Shown here: one piece after another, positions 1-11,790 of the stretch
Layout: every line of letters begins with the position of its first letter
Position numbering within the stretch: the first letter of the stretch is position 1
NCBI RefSeq assembly: GCF_030272615.1
Contig: NC_081406.1
Span: 231,560,396 to 231,624,395, forward strand
Source of the DNA: Cryptomeria japonica
Taxonomy: Eukaryota > Streptophyta > Pinopsida > Cupressales > Cupressaceae
Length of the DNA stretch: 64,000 nucleotides
Direction: 5' to 3'
Notes under the pieces: model-generated
Seen by the model: the letters and a program-made list of their open reading frames with translations, nothing else
What the model was told of the DNA's origin: nothing
The model's database searches: none
Program-made: the position numbers and the translations under genes

Positions 1-100
1 ACCCATGAGTTAAAAATGACTCACGAGACTGTCGCTGTCTATATATAAAAGTCTCAGAAAATCAAATATCTGATTTCAACACTTAAATTATTTTTAAATA

Positions 101-650
101 ACATATATAATATAATAATATATTATATAATATATTATTATATTATATAATACGTATTGTATTATATTATATATATTATAATATAATATAATATTATATT
201 ATATTATATTATATTATATATTATATTATATTATATTATATTATATATTATATTATATTATATTATATATTATATTATATTATATTATATATTATATTAT
301 ATTATATTATATATAATACAATATTATATAATATATAATATAATATTATGTTATATTATATTATAATATAATATAATATTATGTTATATTATATTATAAT
401 ATAATATAATATTATATTATATTATATTATAATATATAATATAATACAATATTATATATTATATAATATAATATAATATTATATTATATAATATAATATA
501 ATATTATATTATATAATATAATATTATATTATATAATATTATATTATATTATATAATATTATATTATATTATATAATATTATATTATATTATATAATATA
601 ATATTATATTATATTATATTATATATAATACGTAACATATAATATATATT
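101..650. repeat. AT-only microsatellite (ATATT/TATAT array)
   Basis: About 550 bases made almost wholly of A and T, built from short TATAT and ATATT words with local mirror and palindromic order. No coding potential is visible. Positions 1-100 before it and 651-860 after it are unique AT-rich sequence. The latter contains a perfect 14-base palindrome (ATCGGATATCCGAT, 674-687) followed by imperfect copies of the same word up to about 722. Such tracts can extrude cruciforms and often vary in length between individuals. Confidence 0.95.
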
Positions 651-861
651 TTAAATTAAAATTACAAATAAAAATCGGATATCCGATAAAATCAGATATC
701 CAATTTTATCCGAAATCCGATTTGTGTAGGTAATTACCAGGCCAAGGTGTACTGACACACAGGCCAAGCAAAAAGTCAACACGGATTTTCGCATTTTTAG
801 GCGAGTGAGGAAGGCTATTTTTTTCACATCGCCACTTTTTGGCCCCCCTTGATCCTACACT

Positions 862-2233
862 AACCCATAACCAACTTTCATTGATCTGAGATAATAAGAA
901 ATGTCTTGTAGCATCTTCCAATTGATACATGTTTCCACCCATCTTTATCCCCATAGAAATAACAATTCTGGATGTCATAGCCACCATCCTCAAAGACAAC
1001 ATTGTAACCATTTTTTCACATTTGCCCAACACTCAAGAGATTATGATGGAGTCCTTTCATATAGTAAACATTGTCAATGTTATGCTTCCCATCAAAGGTA
1101 ATAGAACCAATTCCAACAATTTGAGCAGCGTGATCATCTCCAAATCTAACAGAACCACCATCATATTTTTCAAGATTTACAAACTTACTTTTGTCACTAG
1201 TCATATGATTTGAATGTCCACTATCAATCAACTATTCATTTCTATCTCTCCTAACATACAATGTTGAAGCAATAGTCTCAAAAATCTTAGACTTATTAGA
1301 TTTAGGTCCATCTTCTTCTACTAAGAATAAGCAATCACCATCCTCATAATCCGACTCATCATTTGAAATACCAGCATAATCTCTAACATAGTAGGCTTTC
1401 TTATTGAATTTTGTTTTGTTTTCTTTAAACTTTTGTTTTGATCCTCTTTCTGGACATCTAGATCATAATTACCAATCTTTCCACATTTAAAATATTTAAG
1501 GGGTAACATACTTTTATTTTGTTGATTCCTCTCTTCAGCTTTTCACAAAGTTTGCTTCCATGTCATCCAGACTCTGCTCATCATCTGAATCTTCATCTAC
1601 AAATTTTGATTCTTTAAAGGTTGTTTCCGATTTTGTTTTGTCTCTACCAAACTTTCTCATCTCAAATGCAGTCAAAGTGTCAAACAACTATCTAGTAAAT
1701 TTTGATGGATCATAAGTTTCCTTAATAGCTGAAATCTTGTCACTGTAACACTTTGGTAAAGTCTGCATGATCTTTTGTATCACATCCATCTCATCCAAAA
1801 CACCATCAAGACCTCTAATCTCATTTACAACATTGTTAACCTTCTGAAAATAGCTTGCAACTCCTTCACCTTCTTCCATTCTCAAATTTTCATATGTGTA
1901 TTTAGCAATCTACATCTTAGATAGATTGACTCTTTCATTTCCTTCATAAATACTTTTCAATCTTTCCCAAACTTCATAAGCAGTATATAAAGCAACAACC
2001 TTCGCCAATTCATATTTAGATAAAGCACTAAAGATAGCATACCTTGCTCACTCATTTTCTTCACATGCTTCAATCTCATCTAGTGTAGTAGGTCTATTTG
2101 TTGGTAGTGAATACTTGGTCTCCACAACTTTCCAGGTCTTGTAACTTAGAGAAATCATATATCCTCACATCTTTACTCTCCAAAAACTATAATTGGATCC
2201 TTTAAAAGTAGGAATAGTCAATTTATGTACCAT
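862..2233 (-). pseudogene. Ty1/copia gag-protease polyprotein, decayed
   Basis: The minus-strand start codon at 2233-2231 opens 'MVHKLTIPTFKGSNYSFWR', the usual N-terminus of copia gag. A UBN2-type gag segment (1688-1885, around 'ASYFQKVNNVVNEIRGLDG') follows. The CCHC knuckle near 1450-1500 is degraded: its first Cys reads Tyr and its His reads Asn ('YFKCGKIGNY'). The protease active site is kept as 'IDSGHSNHMT' near 1220 and is followed by 'HNLLSVGQM' and the start of the gag-pre-integrase domain. Several frameshifts and stops separate these pieces, so no functional polyprotein is expected. The gag would form the particle and the protease would process the polyprotein; neither is likely to be made intact. 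Confidence 0.88.
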
Positions 2234-2275
2234 AAAATCTTCTCAAGTGGTTAGACTCACTTTCTAGGAACCAAA

Positions 2276-2287
2276 GCTCTAATACCA
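2276..2287 (-). other. Primer-binding site, initiator tRNA-Met type (copia)
   Basis: On the minus strand the 12 bases read TGGTATTAGAGC, two bases from the LTR end. This is the classic copia PBS (usual form TGGTATCAGAGC) complementary to the 3' end of initiator tRNA-Met, with one C-to-T change. It fixes the element's orientation and the inner LTR edge. Confidence 0.9.
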
Positions 2288-2289
2288 AT

Positions 2290-3263
2290 TGTTGAATATT
2301 CCAAGCAACTGAGAGGGGGGGTGAATCAGTTGTATATTAAAAAATATATATTTTCCCATAGAAACATATCCCGTACAAATTAAAACTCAAATTACTTAAC
2401 CATAAGTATATATGAACATGAAAGAACACACACATGAAACACCAGATATGATGTGGAAAACCCAAGGGAAAAACCACGAAGAATGTTAGTTCTTGATATG
2501 AAAACACATGTTAGGGTGACATTGGTTAAGGTGATTTTTTAAAACATGGCTCACTACCACAATTCTCAATGCATGTGGGCTCATTGCCCGACTAAAACCA
2601 CCAAAAAAAGGAGGGCTCACTACCTCGAGGAAGAAATAAAGAATCCACCACAAGGGTGCAACTGCCACACTTGCTGCAATGACAAAACAAACCCTAGGCT
2701 CACTACTACTAGTACCAAACAACATTAGCATACAACCATACCGATCAACCACTTTGTATCAATAAAGATAGATATTTCTTTTATAATCAACTTCCTTCTA
2801 TGAATCCTTCTATATGTATTTCATTTCAACAATTCTTTATATATAATGATCTCCAAAATAGATTTTCCAAGTCAGTCAAGGAGATAATAAAACACAATTC
2901 AAAATAAGTCTTCACTAAGCATTCCTATGGTGGAACGAAATGAGAAGTGAACCACACCATAATGAAACAACATATTATCTAAACACCTAGATCAACCGGA
3001 TTAAGAAAGAACATATCCAAAAACACATTTTCAGAGCACATCAACACATGCTGATCAAAATCACAAAGATACATGCATGACTAGCATAAATCCAAAAATG
3101 TAATAAGAGAACCAAAAATGCAAAGTAATGCATAGCAATGCGGAGCTCTGCAAAATCTGTTAGGCAATCATCATTGTCATTGTATAGACTTCTAGAGAAC
3201 AACTTACGGACCATCAAAACATGAGAGTAGCATCTCAAAGCAATATCCAACAACATGCCAACA
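2290..3263 (-). mobile_element. Copia 5' LTR (outer edge inferred)
   Basis: The inner edge is set by the PBS. On the plus strand the LTR begins TGTTGAATATTCC and then carries the G-run motif GAGAGGGGGGGTGAATCAG. The outer edge is placed at the CCAACA ending at 3263, which mirrors the TGTTG start and gives 974 bp. The related solo LTR at 14587-15513 is 927 bp with the same termini, which supports this length. The outer edge is inference because no target-site duplication can be checked. Confidence 0.65.
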
Positions 3264-3493
3264 ATTCATGAATATATCTACAACAAGTCAAAAAATCCAG
3301 AGCAAAACTAAACACTGAAATACAAAACTAGTACATTAACATCAATGACAATCATACTAAAACAATGTAATCAACTTCACATTTGCAACAAGCCTGCCTC
3401 CAGTTGACCTTCAAATTCATTGTTGATTCCCAAAAGCTGAGTGTTGAAGTAAGTAGTGCAATTGATCAAAATTTGTAGTCCATCACCCCAAAA

Positions 3494-4000
3494 GTGTTTG
3501 AGTCTAGATTATTGATTAAAATTTTATACATAGTGGCCAATGATTCTCTAGTTACAACAAGCATAGGAGATCACGGATGGGCTGCCAAGAAGGAAAATGA
3601 GTTTATTAACTGTAACAGAGAAACTCTTAAGGATAGGAAATGCTTGACTTCATTAACAACCACTAAATCTTGTATGATGAGGCAATTCAAACAATTCGTG
3701 CACTTGGGGTTGCCATCTCCTTTCCTCCCTAATAATTCAAAAGCAGCAAAAGAACAAATTTCACAACTTTTGGAGCAACGTCAACAGGATCAGTCAATAT
3801 TTTAGTCACTTGGCCAAATTTTGGATGCTTTAGAAATCAAGAATATTATTCACCCTCTGGCTCAACTCAATTCCCAGCTCGAGTTGGCATTTAGAATGCT
3901 AAGTGATTTATCTTTCAAAGAAATGATCAAGTTGGATCAAGAATACAAGAATTTACAAGCTCAGACACAACCCTCTGAAGCCAAATGGTTTCCCTTGTAG
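3494..4000 (+). pseudogene. Unrecognised reading frame with one in-frame stop
   Basis: One frame stays open for about 169 codons apart from a single TAG at 3803-3805. I do not recognise it. The C-terminal half ('LGQILDALEIKNIIHPLAQ' onward) is rich in Leu, Gln and Glu at helical spacing and could form a coiled coil. The N-terminal half has no motif I can name, and the first codon is GTG, so the true start is unknown. It sits between copia and MITE debris, so a retrotransposon accessory ORF or an exon fragment are both possible. Confidence 0.4.
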
Positions 4001-4429
4001 GCAGTGCTTTCAAAGCTTTGATGTTTCAATTTTGATTTTTCATCCTAGTCTATGTAACTACAGATTTTGGGTCCTCATCTCTGCATGCAATATTCTTAGA
4101 TAAGTTGCCAAAAGTTGTGGATATAATTCATAACTTCTCTTTCAAGCCCTTTAAGTGCATGGGTTTTTTGTCCTTCGTGATCTCAAGGTTAATTCAAGTT
4201 GTTCTCCATGAAAGCCACATGTCAGCTAGGCCCATTTTTAAAAAATGTTTTCCGCATTGATCTTTCGGAGCTCCGCTAGACTACCATGTGTTCTTTCCTC
4301 GTATGACTCTCCTGAGCAATTTTGTGCTATAAGTCCCATATGCATGGGGGCACCACGTGTTGACTCCACAAGAGTTTAAGAGGAAAATAAATAAAAGGTG
4401 TTGAAAAGCTCGACTCTTATGCCATGCAT

Positions 4430-4747
4430 GGGGGCTTCACTGGCTAGACAATATTATATCATGTGCATTCATATTGGGGGGTTTAACATCCCAAAAATGA
4501 GGGTACAATATATTGCCTATTAGTGAAAATAGGGCATTTTTTTATTCGGGCTATGAAAAAATGCAATATTTGGCGGGCTATGAAAAAATGCAATATTTGG
4601 CAAAAATGGGGGGGCTTTTAATTCAACCTATGTATTGGGAGGGGGTGACAAAAAGGAGTTTAGGGCAATATTTTTTCAAAATAGGGGGATTCTTTAGTAT
4701 GCCAAGAATGCACATGCTATAACCCAAGTTCACTAAGTGAAGCCCCC
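4430..4747. mobile_element. MITE-like inverted-repeat element, copy 1
   Basis: The ends are inverted repeats, GGGGGCTTCACT on the left and AGTGAAGCCCCC on the right (12 of 12 paired). The interior matches the copy at 21821-22109 along most of its length. This copy contains an extra tandem duplication of a 27-base segment (GGGCTATG...TTTGGC, about 4549-4602) that copy 2 lacks. It has no coding capacity. Flanks share TGCCA on both sides, so the target duplication is uncertain here. Confidence 0.85.
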
Positions 4748-6526
4748 ATGGTGCCACATGGTGTCCCAACTGGTAAAATGAATAAGTTGTCACATGTTAG
4801 AAAGGTGAAGTTCCTAGGATTTTCATAGACAGATTTTTTTCAGTGGTTCGATCAAGTGCCAGGTGTTCTCCTAGGGAAACATGATGGCAGACACAAGGAA
4901 TCGATCTTTTGAAGCAGTTGTAGTAGAAATGATGACTCTTGATGATGGAGAAGCATGCTCACAAGGAAAAAAAGTTGTAACATCTCAAGATGGTAATATC
5001 CATGTGATAAATTTTCATAATCTGTTTTGTTGCCTCAAGTATCCCAATTCATGAAGGAGAGATTTTTAAGGCGAAAGGGTTGTCAATTGTGGGGGGGTCA
5101 CTCTCAGAGGAATGATTTTTCATAGTTTACTCTTGACCTTAGCACTATTATTTTTGAAATTTTATGCAAGTCGTTGTGTCAATTTTTGGCCTTTGTCTTT
5201 GTTTTATTGCATTTTCTAGCAAAATTATGTTCTATGTCAAATTAGGCTAAATGTTAAGACTTTGTAATTTGAATTTTGGCTTTTGTGGTTTAATATAGTT
5301 CCCACAAGTTGAATCATGTCTGGTACTCTTTCATTTTTTGTGGTAATTATGTAGTAAAACTACATTATGCTAAATAAGTGAATTCTAAATGATGAGTCAT
5401 TTCTTTGCAATAAATGTATGGTTAATGAGCCTTTGGTTATGCTTCTAAATTATGACAATTCTATTCTCTTTGAGTCCTAAACACTAAAAATTCGGCGCAT
5501 TGTCATAGTTTAGTCAAATTGTTAAGTTTTATTTTTCCCTTTTCCTCTAGCATGAAGAGTCAACTTCTAAATCTTGGAGGTTGTCCAGTGAAGTGCAATT
5601 GGTTCCCCATTCACTGAATTTCCCATAAGGTTATTTTCCTGAAGTGCAATTTTAGGAATCAACAATGCACATTGTCTTTTTTTATTATAGTTACTCTCAT
5701 TCTCTTGAAAATTATAAAATTTAAAATGTTTGTTCAATACCTATATGATAGGGCTCGCATAGCTCTTAGTGTGTCTTAGAACTCCATTCACACTCCATGT
5801 TTCTCCTCACCCTATGAAACACGTAGTTAACTCCATTGGGGTCCCTTTGTCATAAGAGGTGATAATATTTCAATATCAATCATCTTGGGGCAGTAACATA
5901 ATTCTTTCTTTCTTCTATGCTTGGGGGACAAGAATATTATCTTCTCTCTTCTCTCTCTCTAAGATTTCACTATTTTAGGGGTTCCATTTTTCATACTTTG
6001 ATGTCCTTTCTTACATGAAATGACATGTCTCTTATGATTAATTTGTCCTTAGGGGAGTTTGTGATTGTTCATTCTAATTCTCTCTTTCTCTCTTTGAAAA
6101 TTACCTCTTCTTTAGAGTTGCATTTTCCATATCTTGATGTATTTTCTTGCATAGAATGTTCCTTCATATGAGTACATTGTGCATTTCTTATGTCTAATCT
6201 CTCCTTAGAAGGTGTAATTTTTCTCATTTTCCCTATGCTTGGGGGGCATTGATCCTTCTCCTATCCTTTCTAAGGATCCCCTTTTTCCTTTGTTGAGTGG
6301 TGTTTGTTTATGATTTGATGTCCATTCCTTGTGTTAATTTGTTGTTTTCTCAAAGATTCTCTCTTATGCAATAGGTGTGTATCCTTGACTACAACCTCTT
6401 TTTCACTTGGCAATCTATATCTACTATAAACAAACCCTTCACTTTGAGCCAAAAGTGTGTCATCTTTTATCAAGAATCTCTTTAACCTAAACATAGAGGG
6501 AAGGTAGGCATCTTAGAAGATATAAT

Positions 6527-6990
6527 GTTTGTTCAAGAAACTCCTCTTGGAGGTAGTTGTCTTTTGAACAAAGATCTCTTCTCCTCTAATGATCCTATTT
6601 ATACTTGTTGCAAGATATCTCTTTCAACTATCTTATCCTTTCTTGTAAGAGTATTGCCTCTTTAGCTTGGATTTAAGGAACATTGTTGCCTAAAGGATAT
6701 CTCCTTAGTGTTGAACGTGGACATCCTTGCTTCTAGGGGAACATATTTCCCTCTTTGCACCATATTGTTTGTGTAAGAAACACCTCTTGGAGGTAGATGT
6801 CTTTTGAACAAAGATATATTCTCCTCTAATGATCCTATTTACACTTGTTGCAAGATATCTATTTTTCAACTATCTTATCCTTGCTTCTAAGAGTATTGCC
6901 TCTTTATCTTGGATTTATGAATATTTTTGCCTAAAGGATATCTTCTTGGTGTTGAACGTGGGTCTCTTTGTTTCTAGCTTCATTAATACA
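6527..6990 (+). repeat. Two-copy tandem duplication, about 240 bp unit
   Basis: The segment beginning TTGTTCAAGAAACTCCTCTTGG is repeated 240 bases later beginning TTGTGTAAGAAACACCTCTTGG. The two units remain similar through phrases such as CTCCTCTAATGATCCTATTTA and CCTAAAGGATATC. No coding role is seen. Confidence 0.85.
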
Positions 6991-7498
6991 TCAACATTGG
7001 TCTATGTTGACATCTTAAGGGCGGGGAAATATATTGCCCTCTTTGTACCATATTTTACTATATTTTTGCAATGTCTTAAATGGGGTGTTCATTCTCGAAC
7101 TGGGGAAAACAAACTCTCACATGAGATGCTTCATACCCAAAACTAGAGGCAACATTTATATATGGCTTATACAGGGTGCACATCCTTTAAATAAAAACAA
7201 ACAAACTCTTACACGAGATGTCCTCAAACCCAAGCATATATTTGTCAAAGACGAGGTTACACATTCTCAAAACTAGAGAAAACAAACTCTTACACGAGAT
7301 GTTCCCGATACCAGACACACATTCACATTTTCATTTCATTTATTAATAGGTTGTTGCATGCTCGAAACCAAAGAAAAAAAAACTCTTATATAATATTCTT
7401 AAAACCTAAAACTAGACATCACTTGCACACACACATGAGGATGAATGGAACTAGAAAAACACAACTAGACTATTCCTACTCTCCTCCCCAACATATAT

Positions 7499-7620
7499 CA
7501 CCTAGAAAAACACATCCAGAATGTGTATCCATGTCCTCTCTAATTCTTCTTCTCATGGATCACCTAGAAAAACACTTCTAGAATGTGTATCCATGCTTCC
7601 CATTTTCTTCTCATGATCTC
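7499..7620 (+). repeat. Two-copy tandem duplication, about 60 bp unit
   Basis: CACCTAGAAAAACAC(A/T)TC...GAATGTGTATCCATG occurs twice, about 60 bases apart, each copy followed by a pyrimidine-rich tail containing TTCTTCTCATG. The unit itself contains an imperfect inverted repeat around CAGAATGTG. There is no sign of a gene. Confidence 0.8.
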
Positions 7621-8034
7621 ATCACTTTTCTATTTGTATTTCATGGTTAATGCATTCTCTTGCTCTTTTTATGTCATCACTTGTGCCTTGAGATAGAATT
7701 TTTAAGAATGATATTAGTGGTTGAGACATTTTGATATCAAGGTCTCTTCAACTAGTTATATTGAGGTCTTATTTTTTATTTTTAGCTTTTGTGTCGTGTG
7801 TTTTTACATGTTGTCTTTGTTTGTATTTGTTTGCCTTTTTTGTCTTGGTTTGTATGCCCTTGGATGCAATTGAGTGCGTTAAGATCCTAATATTGAGGGC
7901 TTCATTCCTCAAAATTAGTGAGGTCTTATACTCCTTTTGATTTTGCTCCTAATTTCTCCTATCTTTCAGCCTTTCATCTACTTTACCACAAGTATTTTCA
8001 TAGGCTCATCCTCCTATTAAACTGGGGGCTAAAT

Positions 8035-8390
8035 GTAGCATCATAAATTATCATCGGGCCAATCTACACCTCATGTTTGTGCCCCTACTTTAATGTATCT
8101 TATCCTCATCACTTATCTAGGTTCATTTTGTGCTTATATTCCTATTTTGATGCCATGAACACACACTGATGGATTCCCTAGTGGGGTACCCTTCTCCCTA
8201 AGGCTTCATTTTGGTCCCTTATGTAAAAGGAGCATCATGTCCCTCTTAGTGGGGCCCAAATTTGTAGTAGGGCAAGGATACTATCTCTCTGGTTGAAATT
8301 CATCTTTGTGGCTCTGCATGACCATTAGAGGTTGGCCTAATCAGTAATTTACACTTATTATTTTGTGTGTTAGGTTCTAGGGTTAGAGGC
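8035..8390 (+). mobile_element. Probable gypsy-type LTR start, truncated
   Basis: A polypurine tract (AAACTGGGGGCTAAA) runs straight into TGTAGCATCATAAATTATC, the arrangement expected at the start of a 3' LTR. The first bases resemble the minus-strand start of the solo LTR at 17214-20121 (TGTAGTGTCCTAAATTGTA), suggesting the same family. I cannot find a convincing end; the unrelated decayed frame from about 8400 may have replaced the rest. Confidence 0.5.
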
Positions 8391-8399
8391 TTACATGGA

Positions 8400-9557
8400 C
8401 ATGTTGTTAGCTCCCATGGTATTCACTATGGATATTTAGACTCATGGTGCCCAACTATTTCCTTATGCTAATTTTGTAGCTGAATAAATTCATGAAAATT
8501 TAGCCTCTATCAAGAGAGATGGTGAGATTTTTTTTTCAAGCATTATTTGTTGTTGATTTATTTAATTATTTTTAATGGTCAAGTAATGTTTTTATGGTCA
8601 AAATCACTAAGGATTCAAGATACTCATCGCCATGGAGATTTGTGCACTATGCAAATGTGGACTTCAGTATGAGACAATAGGTATGATAGATCACATTATT
8701 TGATATTTGAATATTTATTTGTGAATAAGTTGTACATTTTGTTTGGCCACTCATGTGATTATTGTTTGTCACCAGAGATTTAAATATTTTTAAGACCCAA
8801 GGAATATAATTCAAAACTACAAATTAGTCATAACTGGGATGATTGGTATGCATTCAAGGATTGTACCAAGATTATAGTATATGGATATGAGGGAACTTTG
8901 TATTTGTTGCCACAAACTATACCAAAGAGGGTAGCCTATTTAGAAACTATAAGATAGTTGATTGATTCTAATTTCTTGCATTTGAGCTCCCAACATAAAC
9001 AGTCTTTTTTGCCAGGAACTTTATGTTTTGGTGATTTTACAGTCAATTCAACCAAAGGATATGGTTTGATTAAGGAGAAGCTTGATCAATACCATTTGCC
9101 ACTAGGTTACCCTAAAAAGAATTTTGACCCAAATAATTTTATTTCAAATGCTAGAATGGCCCAAAGATTGAGGGCTTATTCTCATGTGTATTGGGTTCAT
9201 GATAATTTGATTAAAAATTTGCCTAGGGATGTTGCCATGAAAAGGATTAGTAAGTATAATAGGATCATAGCTTCTATAAAGTGGAAAATAAAGCATGATT
9301 TGTCATACAAAGGTGCATTTAGTAATGTTGAATATTTGGAATGGAGATGTGAAATGATGTTTCAAAAGGAAGAAGAATTGGTGAGCGGTGTACCTTCTCC
9401 TATATTTTCAAAGTTAGGAGATGTCCTAGATGAATACTTAGTGTAATAGGTTCAAGTTGAAACAGTTGTTCCTTTAGCCCACATGTCTCCTCAACCCACT
9501 CTAGAGGTTGTTTTCTCTATTGATCCAGATGATTTTGATGGAGAGGATGATCATTAA
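8400..9557 (+). pseudogene. Unrecognised decayed gene with several in-frame stops
   Basis: Coding-like sequence starts near 8410 ('APMVFTMDI'), continues with 'THGAQLFPYANFVAE' and 'SSPWRFVHYANVDFSMRQ', and then runs for over 200 codons from about 8790 ('SHNWDDWYAFKDCTKIIVY') to an acidic C-terminus ('DDFDGEDDH') ending near 9557. Visible interruptions include TAG and TAA codons near 8440, 8480, 8955 and 9444-9449, several in contexts where C-to-T change from CAA or CAG would explain them. A purine tract (AAGAGGGGGATG) follows near 9610. I do not recognise the family. The position next to LTR sequence and the acidic tail fit an accessory ORF of a retrotransposon, but a captured host gene cannot be excluded. 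Confidence 0.45.
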
Positions 9558-11459
9558 AATTACTTTAAGCCTATTATGACACCATAAATCAAGAATATGA
9601 GAACCCTTAAGAGGGGGATGTTATTCAAATTGAACCTTTAGGTCAATTGTCAAGGTGATGTCAAGAATTTAGGTAGCATAATGCCTGCCAAAATATCCTA
9701 TAAAAACTAACCAACTAAACAAATAAAATAGAGATTATTTTTTTATTTTTCTAAAAATCTACTCTCCACATGCATAACTAACATAATATCCAATAAATGT
9801 ATACATAATTAAATCAAGAACACAATAATATAACAACACAAGTGGAAATAAACTCTCTACACATAGATATTATTCGTAGGGTATATCAATGCCATTACTT
9901 AACATAACACTAAGAACATGAATATAAATAAGATCGTAGAAATTTTACCATATTCTATTCCTCAATCAATTCTAACATTGATTCCCTTCAAGAACATATG
10001 AAAACATCCATTAACAATACTACTAACTTGCCACTACAACCCAATTACCATTAATATCTTAGATTCATTTTAATAAACCAAATCCAAATGTTCCTACCCC
10101 ATAATTTCTTAATCTAGAACATAACTAATCCATTTTCATAAGAGAATAACTACACCATCTAGAATGTTACTTATTTCATAATTTTATCCAATAAATTAAG
10201 ATCAATGAGAGTACATCATCAAATACCAACAAGAACCATAATCACTACCATAAGAATAATCATCCATTACATAGCATGTCTTACAAGATCAAGATACATA
10301 GCCTAAAACTAAAAATATGGATATCTCATAATATGATACAATGATGTCTTTCCAATCCACAAGAGTACATAACAATCTGCACCAAGAATCCAAGTACAAG
10401 TTGAAGAGACAAAAAAACCCGCATCCACACACTCAAGCATCCAACGAAGAGAAAATCAAAATGGAAGAAGGCATAAAACCACCCAACCATGTGGAATCAA
10501 CAAAGGAACCACCCCCCATGCTCTAAACAATGACACAAGGCCCCACACAAACTCTAAACTGAAGCTAACACCTAACTATCAAGGGACATGAACATAGAAA
10601 TATCCACAACTAAATGTAATCACAAAGACATAACCACATCCACATCACAAGGCTCAACCAACAAAGTACAGAAATAAAAAATGCAAGAGGCTTCCCAACT
10701 AACAAGGCATAAGGAACTAGGAAACACGTAATGAAGGGTGTCATCACATGTTATCACCATAAAAATAGGGAGATCCTTAGATCTTACGCCCTGACACCCA
10801 TGATACCCATGCAGAACTATCTCAACCTTTGAGAGAATCAAGGGAGTTCAGTTTGCCTCTCCAAGGCCTTCCTAATCTCATCTCGAGTCTGTACTAGCAC
10901 TCCAGAGCCATGAGTGGGGCACCAAAACATTTTATTATCTTGTATTGATGAATTCTTAATACCCAACCCATCTAAATTAATTATTAAAGTTATCACTTTT
11001 TTAACAAGCAAACTTCCAATGAGATTTAATGGCGGTATAGATCTCTAAGCATCCTTACAAGGAAGCTCCTGGTAAACCATCTCTCGTGACCCCGGAACTC
11101 ACTTGAAATCTCACTCTTCCAAACCATGTTCCAATACCTTAGGGTAAAATAATATATATAAACAAGGCTCTACCATAATAATCACATGATAGCCATTAGT
11201 ACAAATTTACAAACTGGCATAATGCCAAATTATCATAGCTCACATCATCTAACTCTAATCAAGAGCCATAATAGAAAACACAATAATCACAAGAAAGGCA
11301 TAAATCATCTTGCCCCAGCCATAGAATACCAATATCCAATTTTGATCAAGGAAGACATCCTAGAAACATCATAGGAAAATCGAAACATCCAAAAAAACCT
11401 GCCTCTAGACTAACAGAAATCAAGCTAGATTACAAAAATGACCATAGATAGAAAATTAA

Positions 11460-11790
11460 GTAGACTGACTCGCATATATAGATTGTAATAGCACATATAC
11501 AACAAGCACTAGTGCCTTCATTAACTAGAACAGTTCTTATAAACCATGGATTCATTCATCCACAAAATATTATGGTGCCTGTAATAGCCAATATGGCACT
11601 TTTGCTTCGCAGACTAGTGCATATACAACATCCTATAACGCATATAGATCACAGAGTAGGCTTATGAGCCACAAAATAACACATCCACTTAATTAGGCAA
11701 AGCATACACTAGACAGAGTAGTGCATACACAAGATAATATAGTGTATATAACTATTACATTAGCACATATACTTGCAATGACTTAGACAT
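11460..11790. repeat. Degenerate TAGYGCATATAC motif array in the element A LTR
   Basis: Roughly ten loosely spaced copies of a word like TAG(C/T)GCATATACAA occur here, for example TAGCACATATAC, TAGTGCATATAC, AACGCATATAG and TAGTGCATACAC. Spacing is irregular, often 20 to 45 bases. The same array is present in the other LTR at 56020-56330, so it belongs to the LTR. A transcription-factor or host-protein binding cluster is one possible reading. Confidence 0.6.

Larger units (their letters stand above)
862..3263 (-). mobile_element. Truncated Ty1/copia retrotransposon (5' LTR, PBS, gag, PR)
   Basis: A minus-strand copia element is recognisable from its 5' LTR (right) through PBS, gag, zinc knuckle and protease. 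It stops abruptly inside the gag-pre-integrase domain near 862, just after the family signature around 'SQINESWLW'. Beyond that point the sequence no longer resembles copia, so integrase, reverse transcriptase, RNase H and the 3' LTR are missing. The break looks like a deletion or a rearrangement junction. The left flank of the whole element is therefore not available, and no target-site duplication can be tested. Confidence 0.85.
4748..8034. other. Decayed non-coding repeat DNA with small tandem duplications
   Basis: About 3.3 kb with no supportable gene. Pyrimidine-rich stretches with recurrent 'CTTGGGGG' tracts (about 5080-5100, 5920, 6235) resemble the 3' internal region of a gypsy element, and a purine tract (AAACTGGGGGCTAAA) immediately precedes the LTR start at 8035. 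Around 7090-7400 the phrase AAACAAACTCTTACACGAGATG recurs in degenerate form. The tandem pairs at 6527-6990 and 7499-7620 are listed separately. Confidence 0.5.

Noticed and set aside
4513..4722. Open frame inside the MITE-like element
   Set aside because: It depends on the private 27-base duplication and is not kept in the second copy; the element is non-coding.
4884..5054. Short plus-strand ORF starting at the ATG at 4884
   Set aside because: About 56 codons, no recognisable motif, no conserved neighbour; too short to support in decayed repeat DNA.
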